Below, piece by piece: positions 1-6,035 of a DNA stretch of 19,872 nucleotides. The notes beneath the pieces were generated by a model. It did no database searches. It was not told the origin of the DNA and worked only from the letters and a program-made list of their open reading frames with translations. Position numbers and translations under genes: made by a program. Numbering within the stretch: the stretch's first letter is position 1; each line of letters starts with the position of its first letter. Origin of the DNA: Planctomycetaceae bacterium (GTDB lineage Bacteria > Planctomycetota > Planctomycetia > Pirellulales > Pirellulaceae); the NCBI GenBank assembly GCA_005773145.1, contig SXHS01000331.1, forward strand, positions 1-19,872, in the 5' to 3' direction.

Positions 1-17
1 CTTCCTTGCGGGGAGGG
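1..17. repeat. Partial copy of G/C-rich hairpin repeat
   Basis: Bases 5-17 read CTTGCGGGGAGGG, identical to the right half of the full repeat copy at 36-74. The left half would lie outside the window. This suggests at least two copies side by side before the DUF559 gene. Confidence 0.5.
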
Positions 18-35
18 CGACTCAACAAAGCATTT

Positions 36-74
36 CCGGCTCCCTCCCCCTTGCGGGGAGGGCTGGGGAGGGGG
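36..74 (+). repeat. Hairpin repeat, copy 1 (left flank of DUF559 gene)
   Basis: The core is CCCTCCCC, a five-base loop, then GGGGAGGG, giving an 8-bp perfect stem, followed by CTGGGGAGGGGG. It is the reverse complement (with a few changes) of the copies at 455-494 and 3488-3527. Its G-rich end (67-74) sits 5 bases before the GTG start of the DUF559 gene and may serve as its ribosome binding site. The runs of G could also form a quadruplex. Confidence 0.85.
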
Positions 75-79
75 TATTT

Positions 80-505
80 GTGACCCTCATGCACCAAGAC
101 CCCGACCAGCGCAACTTCGCGCGAGACCTTCGCAATCAACCAACCGAAGCCGAGAAACGGTTGTGGTGGTTTTTGCGCGCCGGGCAACTTGGCTGCAAGT
201 TCCGTCGCCAGGCGGCCCTGGGTGCTTACGTCGTTGACTTTGTTTGCTTCTCGCACGGGCTGATCGTGGAACTCGACGGCCCGCAGCATACCGAGGCCGA
301 CGCAAAAGTGTACGATGCTCGTCGAACGGCCTGGCTGGCAACTCGCGGCTTCCGTGTTCTCCGATTTCGGAATCACGAGTTGGACGAGGATATTCAAGCG
401 GTGGTTGCGGCAATCAAGCACGCGATTGGGGAAGCAAAATCTGTTCACGAAAATCCCCCCTCCCCAACCCTCCCCGCCGAGGGGAGGGAACCGGACAAGG
501 GTTAA
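80..505 (+). CDS. DUF559 domain endonuclease-like protein
   Basis: A 141-residue protein of the DUF559 family (PF04480), a small PD-(D/E)xK-type nuclease fold related to very-short-patch-repair (Vsr) endonucleases. The usual landmarks are present: the helix with PTEAEKRLWW (21-30), FRRQ (41-44), VVDFVC with D53, VELDGPQH with E64 and D66, and the closing RGFRVLRF strand (89-96). The fold is known; the cellular role of DUF559 proteins is not. The GTG at 80 is preferred because GGAGGGGG lies 5 bases upstream; an ATG at 89 is the alternative. The last ~18 residues (rich in Pro and Glu) are encoded by the flanking hairpin repeat, so the gene and repeat copy 2 overlap. The gene is framed by inverted repeat copies, which suggests the pair moves or spreads as a unit. 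Confidence 0.88.
   Translation: MTLMHQDPDQRNFARDLRNQPTEAEKRLWWFLRAGQLGCKFRRQAALGAYVVDFVCFSHGLIVELDGPQHTEADAKVYDARRTAWLATRGFRVLRFRNHELDEDIQAVVAAIKHAIGEAKSVHENPPSPTLPAEGREPDKG
455..494 (-). repeat. Hairpin repeat, copy 2 (right flank, inside the 3' end of the DUF559 gene)
   Basis: Inverted relative to copy 1: a C-rich run, CCCTCCCC, loop GCCGA, GGGGAGGG, then AACCGG. It lies within the coding frame of the DUF559 gene and supplies its C-terminal codons. It may also act as a transcription stop structure. Confidence 0.85.
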
Positions 506-607
506 GGGGAGCTGACGATCAGCGACGCGGACAACATTTACCGACTCCCTATTAATTACCGCTTTTGAAGGCCGACCGACGTCCGGTGGCGTTCGAGCGA
601 ATTGGCC

Positions 608-1168
608 TCATGCGAGTCGCAGGAAGGCGGGCACAGTTCCGTCAGGGGCAATGTCCCAATACAAGAGGTTTTTCGGAACGAGTGTTCCACCATCGCCGAT
701 GCTGCAATCAAAAATTTCTCGCTCGATTGTTGCCAGATCAAAGATATTCCGCTTGGCGAAGACCTCGTGATCGAGATTGCCTACGGGCGGATTCATGTGG
801 TGATAATCGTTTCGGAAGCTGCATTGGATTCTGTCGAATGCCTTCGCAAACGGGCACAAGACAATGCCCTGCTGCTGCATGCGTCGTACCAGCCTCTGAT
901 TGGTTTCGCCTTCCTGACGCGTGACACGGTTGCATTCGGCCACGAACTTGGCGATGCCATCACTCACCGCCTGGGTAACCACTACGCAACTGAGGAAGTA
1001 CCCGTCACGATATAAATCGAGACATTCGGAGGAGGCATGCGCGAAATGATGATTGCCGGTGACCCATTGATGGTTCACCGACAGGTAGCGATCCACGCGA
1101 TCATCCAGCGACTGATTCAGTTGCGAAAGAAGAGACTCCCTCAGCATTTCACGTCCTTCGTCGGCCAT
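608..1168 (-). CDS. HEPN-like conserved hypothetical protein
   Basis: A 186-residue, largely helical, soluble protein with no signal peptide. I do not recognise a named family. The middle carries R119-N-D-Y-H-H124, an R-x4-H arrangement that matches the HEPN ribonuclease active-site pattern, placed after an amphipathic helix, as in HEPN proteins. An earlier helix (50-80) contains many small and hydrophobic residues. HEPN domains occur in toxins, abortive-infection and Cas proteins, and also in non-catalytic helpers; this protein could be any of these. The ATG at 1168 has AAGGAG five bases upstream, supporting the start. No antitoxin-like partner is adjacent. The neighbouring DUF559 gene is convergent, so the two are not one operon. 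Confidence 0.6.
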   Translation of the reverse strand: MADEGREMLRESLLSQLNQSLDDRVDRYLSVNHQWVTGNHHFAHASSECLDLYRDGYFLSCVVVTQAVSDGIAKFVAECNRVTRQEGETNQRLVRRMQQQGIVLCPFAKAFDRIQCSFRNDYHHMNPPVGNLDHEVFAKRNIFDLATIEREIFDCSIGDGGTLVPKNLLYWDIAPDGTVPAFLRLA

Positions 1169-1491
1169 TCCTGCTCCTTACATTGCTCGTGCAAACGGCT
1201 CTGATCATGGCAAGACACCACCTGGAGGTCGCGAGTTCACTCCAACCAGTACTTTTTTTGGCACAACGCGTTAGTCGATCCCGCCCGCCACCACCTGCTC
1301 CCCAACAACGTTGCGAATTGTCGGCAATAGAAGGACGGTTACCAACAGGTCGAGAGTGCCTTCGTTGGGCAAATGCCTACCCTTCTGCCTCACACCCAGT
1401 TGGGTCCACTGTGCAGCCGACCATGTTGCGATGTCTTTTTTTTTGCGAGACGGATCGGACCTTACGGGCGTCGGCTTCAATGACGGCCGGA
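1169..1491. other. Gene-free stretch
   Basis: I see no convincing gene here. Open frames exist on both strands, but they lack domain-like sequence or ribosome binding sites. A run of about ten T residues lies near 1436 without a good stem before it. Confidence 0.5.
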
Positions 1492-2763
1492 TTAGTTATG
1501 CTCAAACGACTTTTCGCGCAGCGTTGGGTCAAGCCTCAAAGCGCTCGCTCGGTCTTGTTTCGCGCGAACGCTATATGGCGAGTAGGGTCCGAGGCCGCGG
1601 GATTTCATGATCCCTTCACTCGCTAAATCGCGAAAAAAGTATGCATGCGCGTTTTTCCCGTCAAGCGTCAACGATTGACTGGCATCCTGGATAGCCTTCT
1701 CAAATAGTTGCATTTTCAAATTCGCGAAGGCGCGGTTGCTATATGCGTAACTGTTGTCAGGTTCAAGAGCAATCGCCTGGTCGCAATCTTCTCTTGCTGA
1801 TTCTGGGCGTTCAAGTTGAGCCTTGCATTATGCTCGGAGTACGTAAGCGTTCGCAAAGCCAGGTTGCAAGTCGATCGCGTATGAGCATTCCTGGATCGCG
1901 GATTCTAATTCGCCGGCCTTTTGCAAATTAAATGCATTCTTATAGCGCCTCGATGCTCCCAACTTATCGGCTGGCGGCACTCGAGCCGGTGCATTCGGTA
2001 CAAATGCTGTATGAGGTCGGGTGACTTCCGGAGAATTCTCATGAGGCAGAGCCACTTTGGCCAACCGATCATCAAGCTTCGATGAACTCTCTGGGGCCGG
2101 GGCCGACGCTCGTGGCGTCGGTGGAACTGAGTCTCGTAGCTTGTCTAGGCCTTGCGACGTTTCGTGTCGCCGTTATTCCTGCCGAGAAGCACGCTCCGGA
2201 ATCGCGGCGGGTCTAAAAGAAAGAACCACGGCGACGAGGAATCCACCGCAGACAGCGCCGATTATCAATCCACCAATTAGGACCGGTGTAGTTCGTACTT
2301 GTCGCGGGCGCTCGTGCAATGGATCGCCCTGCGTCGAATCTGACATTGGCGTAGACTCGTTAACTCCTCCTACTCTTGACGTGGAATCAGGAGAAAACAA
2401 CAGCTTAGGTTCGTTCCTGAAATGAGGTTCTTTTTCCGGAGATGTTACTCGCACCGACACGACGCGCCAGGCTTTTCCCTTACCACCCTCAAAATCATAC
2501 TCGTCGGAATTAGATCTAGTTTTGATCGCAGGGTCTGGTTGTTTGGTTCGTTTGTGGGCAGCAAGCGCATATGAACCAATCGTCCACACGACACTGATGA
2601 TTAAAGCTGGTGCTACCCGCTCTTGAACTTTAGGATCGTTGGTGGTCAATAGAATCACTCCGAAGAGAACCATTAGAATGAGGGCCGGGAGGCCACTCAC
2701 AATCAGACCGCTGCGAGAACGATGAAATCTCCGACGCATACGCCCCTCCGCGTGAGGATGCAT
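1492..2763 (-). pseudogene. Membrane-anchored TPR protein, broken by two in-frame TAA codons
   Basis: Reading from the ATG at 2763, one frame stays open to 1492 except for TAA at 2175-2173 (codon 197) and TAA at 1830-1828 (codon 312). The first part has two hydrophobic segments (about 15-38 and 48-67), a polar linker, and a third segment (about 159-184). After the first TAA a proline-rich linker leads into TPR units: GELESAIQECSYAIDLQPGF, then after the second TAA a unit with AREDCDQAIALEPDNSYAY, then FEKAIQDASQSLTLDGKNAH. The second TAA falls inside a TPR helix, at a place where Gln would fit, so CAA-to-TAA change is likely. A complete product would be 423 residues with the TPRs on the far side of the third membrane segment. 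The 196-residue N-terminal part might still be made. No specific function can be assigned. Confidence 0.72.
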
Positions 2764-2934
2764 TGTACATTACACGATTACCGAACAAGAACAGTTAACC
2801 ACCCGAAATCGAATGGATCACGGTGGAGCGATGGCGACAGATTGAGTTGCCGATGCGGAATCGTCGGTGTTCAACCCCTTCAGGGTTGGGAAAACGATGG
2901 GTGATCGATTACCCCAGGGTGCGCTCACGTTGTT

Positions 2935-2984
2935 CCTTCGGCAATGCTCAGGACCGGTCGCGATCCCTTCGACATGCTCAGGAC
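2935..2984. repeat. Two copies of CCTTCGaca-TGCTCAGGAC repeat
   Basis: CCTTCGGCAATGCTCAGGAC (2935-2954) and CCTTCGACATGCTCAGGAC (2966-2984) are near-identical direct repeats 31 bases apart. A longer third copy is at 3214-3242. Repeats of this sort are widespread in intergenic DNA of several environmental phyla; their role is unknown. Confidence 0.7.
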
Positions 2985-3143
2985 AAGGCTGGACTGGGTT
3001 GTGCGACGCCGTTGGCGCCCAAGGCTTCGGGCACTCTGACGCGCATGCATTCCTTTGCCGGCATGAACGCGGAAGGCGGAATGATACCCTCATCCCCGAC
3101 CCTCGGGTACCCTTTGGGTGCGTCGAGGGAGAAGGGAGAATGC

Positions 3144-3320
3144 AATGGCGGGAGGGCGACGGAGCGACGGGGCGAGTGGGCGAGTGGGCGACGGGGTGAT
3201 GCGGAGACGGGGCCCTTCGACTCGCTTAGGCTCGCTCAGGACGAACGATGGGGTAAGGAGGCGACGGGGCGAGTGGGCGATGGGGCGACGGGGCGGCGAG
3301 AAAGGAAGGGCGAGTGGGCT
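3144..3320. repeat. G-rich low-complexity tandem block
   Basis: Short units such as GGCGACGG, GGCGAGTG and GGGCGATG are repeated imperfectly many times on the + strand, interrupted at 3214-3242 by a CCTTCGACTCG...CTCAGGAC repeat. The strand asymmetry of G is strong. It codes for nothing recognisable. Confidence 0.75.
3214..3242. repeat. Third CTCAGGAC-type repeat with internal duplication
   Basis: Starts CCTTCGACTCGCTTAGG and ends CTCGCTCAGGAC. Compared with the copies at 2935-2984 it contains an extra ~10-base internal duplication (CTCGCTTAGG / CTCGCTCAGG). Confidence 0.6.
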
Positions 3321-3404
3321 ACTGAGAACGCGGAATGCGGAATGCGGTACGAGGAGCAGCGGCCAGTTGGCAGCCAACGATGAAAAGCGGAATGCCGGGG
3401 GACA

Positions 3405-3425
3405 TCATCACGCGGAGCGTGATGA
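3405..3425. repeat. Perfect palindrome, 9-bp stem
   Basis: TCATCACGC, loop GGA, GCGTGATGA. No T-run follows on either strand, so it looks more like a REP-type palindrome than a terminator. Confidence 0.6.
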
Positions 3426-3487
3426 CTACACTACGACGAGGACCGTGCCTGATACTTGCAGGCATTGTTTTGCTGGCTGGGGCAGGG

Positions 3488-3527
3488 CCCCCTCCCCAGC
3501 CCTCCCCGCCGAGGGGAGGGAGCCGAC
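3488..3527 (-). repeat. Hairpin repeat, copy 3
   Basis: The same element as at 455-494, in the same orientation: C-rich run, CCCTCCCC, loop GCCGA, GGGGAGGG, then AGCCGA. It lies 16 bases downstream of the stop of the large surface protein gene and could end its transcript. No DUF559 gene is attached to this copy. Confidence 0.8.
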
Positions 3528-3542
3528 CATTTGTTGTGTGTG

Positions 3543-5711
3543 TTAAAACGCTCGACCCGCGACTTCTGCGCCGGCGATCTGCAGCGTCAGTGGGTTCGCT
3601 GCCGCGCCGTCGCCGCGAATGATCACCAGATCGCCGCTCGCCAGACCCGCCGCCGCTACTTCCGGTACGCGCACTTGGACGCCCAGATCGTACCAGCCGA
3701 GGATTTCGGGTTGATAGGTGTCGTTGCCCACTTGCAGCATCACCTGACCCGGTTCGGGACCGAGACCTTCTCCCGCCACGTTGATGACCATGCCTGGCTC
3801 GACGATGTCGCTGTCGGCATTGAACGTTGCCGGATCCACCGGCTGAATGTCGCCACGGTCGATGACCGCACCATTGTTGGTGAGTTCGGTATCGCGCAGC
3901 TCGCGGTTTGCGTCCACCAGCACATGTACGTTGGAGAAGGCAAACGGCTCGCCTGCTCGACCATCGGGCATCAGCGGCAACCGCAGGTCGATAGCCAAGG
4001 TCTGGCCGGCTGCTAACGATGGAACCCTTTGACCAACCTCCACGCGGCGATCGTTCGGAAGCAAACCGTCCACCCCCATCAACACCACGTTGAACGCCTG
4101 ATTGACGTCGGTCCGGCTGTTGTTCCGCAGCCAAACGCGATAGCTTGACCCCAGGTTCTGCTCTAAGTGCCCGGGATCGACGAACCTCACGGCCAGCAGT
4201 TGCACGTCCCAACCTCGGTCAACCACAATCTGCGGCACATCCACCCAGGTGCCGGCGGCCACCACCGGCAATGGCTGCCAGACGGGGTACTGCCATACGA
4301 CCCACCGCGGACACGGATCGTAAATCACCGGCCGGCAGAAGATGGGTCGTGGGTCAAACCATGGGTCGCAGTGGAACCCCCACGACCAACTCACCCAACT
4401 CCCCCACACCGGGTACCAACAGCGGCGCGGATACCACGAAGGACCCCAATAGCTGCGAAATGCACAATGATTGCGGTAGTGATGGTCGATGCGGCCGACG
4501 TGGCGGTGCTGCCAACCGCCCCGTCGTTCCAGGTCGTCGTGCAAGTCAAGCCGGCGTGCAATGTCGCCATTGTCGTGAAGGTGATATTGCTCATCGAGGC
4601 GATACTTTTGCAGCTTCGACGACCTGGCGAGTTTTTCAAAGTGATCGCGGTCCCCCTTTTCGAGCCAGTTTTGCTTCGCCAGCTTCGCCACCGTGACGTC
4701 GTCCAACCGGCCATCGTGCTTGATGCGATGATGCAGCATGTCGTACTTGTCACGGTTCGACTCATCGATGCCTAGCCTGTCCTCGAGTTCGCGCTTGCGA
4801 TCTGAAATCTTCGGCTCGCGGTTAATGACGTCGCCTCGATCGAAGTTCTTCGGAAGACCCTTTCCGTCGAACTTTTTATCATCGACGTCCGCGTTGCCCA
4901 GTATGTCCTTGCTGTCTTTCTTGAAGTCGTCTCGATCGTGGTCGCCCAACTTTAAATCGCGCTTCACCTCGGCCCGATCGAGCGCGTCGCGCGCTTGCTT
5001 CGGCAGCTTGGCGCGATCAAGCGCGTCACGGGCCTGTTTGGGTAATTTGTCGATCTTGCCATCGAGCTGGTCATCCTGCTTGACGCTATCCGTCCGTTTA
5101 ATGCGGTCGCGCAAGCCGGAACCCTTCAAGTCGCGAGTGGAGCTAGGATTATCGACATTGGGATCGCTAAGTTTGCGCGGCTCGATTTCCAAGTCATTGC
5201 CGGGCTTTTTCGATTCGCCGCCGCGTTTGCCAAGCTTTTCATGGGCCTTGCGGATGGCCTCTGCACCCAGAAGGTTCCCGGCATCGCCACCCGGCGTCCG
5301 CGGTACGTCGAATCGCGGCGTGTCTTTCGATCGATCGGCATTCAGCTTTTTCGTGTCGCCGGTGGATCGCCGGAAGTTTTCGATCTGGGAATTGGGTTGC
5401 GGCTGGATCCGCGGCGTGGAATCGCTGGACTTCAATTTTTTGGAATCGAGATCACCCGAGTCGAAGTTCCGCGGCTGAACGTTCCGCGGCGCGAAACTGC
5501 GCGATTCTGACTTGCGCGATCCTGAGCCGCCGCCGCTCAACGATCTACCCCCATCCCCCCCATCGCTCGACGACCGGCCCCCTGCGTCGCTCGATCGGCC
5601 GCGGTCGGAACCCTTATCTTTGTCGCGCCCGCAAACGGTATTCAGGACCACCAGTTCCACAGTCAAAAACGCAACTGCCGACACGATGCTGATGAGTGTC
5701 CAGCGTAACAT
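3543..5711 (-). CDS. Large secreted/surface protein with CARDB-like and IPT/TIG-like C-terminal domains
   Basis: A 722-residue protein with an N-terminal hydrophobic segment (5-26) acting as signal or anchor. Next come a Ser/Gly/Asp-rich stretch (30-70), a long charged region rich in Lys, Asp and Arg (70-395) containing an exact 13-residue tandem duplication (KLPKQARDALDRA at 222-234 and 235-247), and a striking Trp/Tyr/Cys/Pro-rich block (400-480). Then follow a CARDB-like beta domain (about 500-615, with WLRNNSRTDVNQAF and ELTNNG) and an IPT/TIG-like domain (about 633-712, with VEPGMVINVAGEGLGP). Such beta domains are typical of exported adhesion or assembly modules; the actual function is unknown. 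The ATG at 5711 has GAGAGG upstream. Nothing marks it as part of an operon. Confidence 0.82.
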   Translation of the reverse strand: MLRWTLISIVSAVAFLTVELVVLNTVCGRDKDKGSDRGRSSDAGGRSSSDGGDGGRSLSGGGSGSRKSESRSFAPRNVQPRNFDSGDLDSKKLKSSDSTPRIQPQPNSQIENFRRSTGDTKKLNADRSKDTPRFDVPRTPGGDAGNLLGAEAIRKAHEKLGKRGGESKKPGNDLEIEPRKLSDPNVDNPSSTRDLKGSGLRDRIKRTDSVKQDDQLDGKIDKLPKQARDALDRAKLPKQARDALDRAEVKRDLKLGDHDRDDFKKDSKDILGNADVDDKKFDGKGLPKNFDRGDVINREPKISDRKRELEDRLGIDESNRDKYDMLHHRIKHDGRLDDVTVAKLAKQNWLEKGDRDHFEKLARSSKLQKYRLDEQYHLHDNGDIARRLDLHDDLERRGGWQHRHVGRIDHHYRNHCAFRSYWGPSWYPRRCWYPVWGSWVSWSWGFHCDPWFDPRPIFCRPVIYDPCPRWVVWQYPVWQPLPVVAAGTWVDVPQIVVDRGWDVQLLAVRFVDPGHLEQNLGSSYRVWLRNNSRTDVNQAFNVVLMGVDGLLPNDRRVEVGQRVPSLAAGQTLAIDLRLPLMPDGRAGEPFAFSNVHVLVDANRELRDTELTNNGAVIDRGDIQPVDPATFNADSDIVEPGMVINVAGEGLGPEPGQVMLQVGNDTYQPEILGWYDLGVQVRVPEVAAAGLASGDLVIIRGDGAAANPLTLQIAGAEVAGRAF

Positions 5712-6035
5712 AACGGCCTCTCTGAACCAGGTTCGAGTGCGAGGTGAAGATTGACTTTTAACGCATACGTCCGCCGACGATGGTGATTATGCAGCTTACG
5801 TGCCGCAAACCGACGCGACACGGTTCAACTTCCGGTGCCGTGAGACAAGTGCCGCATAATTCATAGTTTACGTCAAATCAGCATGTCGGGCCATGACCCA
5901 TTCGGGTGAGCCGCCTCGACATCATTGTGATGACAGGTGTCGCAGTTCGGGTCAAAGCGACAGCCACTGGCCGATCTCGTTGATCGAGGACCAGGTGGGG
6001 GCCAATTCGCAAATCGGCAGAAGCGGGAACGTCAG
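5712..6035. other. Gene-free stretch
   Basis: Separates two genes read leftward and should hold the promoter of the surface protein gene and the 3' end of the permease transcript. I see no clear promoter, terminator or gene in it. Confidence 0.5.

Larger units (their letters stand above)
2764..3542. other. Gene-free repeat mosaic
   Basis: No credible gene in ~780 bases. The stretch contains a palindrome CAACCCcttcaGGGTTG near 2870, three CTCAGGAC-type repeats, a G-rich low-complexity block, tandem GCGGAAT units near 3331-3345, a 9-bp-stem palindrome, and one copy of the hairpin repeat that also flanks the DUF559 gene. Open frames through it are translations of repeats. Confidence 0.75.

Noticed and set aside
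36..494. Possible CRISPR array from repeated G/C-rich units near the left edge
   Set aside because: The copies are inverted, not evenly spaced direct repeats, and enclose a gene; no Cas gene is present.
602..1015. Long + strand frame opposite the HEPN-like gene
   Set aside because: It overlaps the - strand gene entirely, has no ribosome site, and its sequence is not domain-like.
1271..1480. 69-residue - strand frame downstream of the TPR pseudogene
   Set aside because: No ribosome site, no recognisable sequence, and it lies in a stretch without coding character.
2823..3546. Several overlapping frames of 90-190 residues
   Set aside because: Their sequence consists of translated short repeats (for instance from CTCAGGAC and GCGGAATGC units).
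3319..4212. 297-residue - strand frame over the 3' end of the surface protein gene
   Set aside because: It is Arg/Ser/Gly-rich, overlaps the better-supported 722-residue frame, and includes translated repeats.
4738..5478. 246-residue + strand frame
   Set aside because: Shadow of the surface protein gene; Ser/Arg/Phe-rich composition mirrors the opposite charged region.
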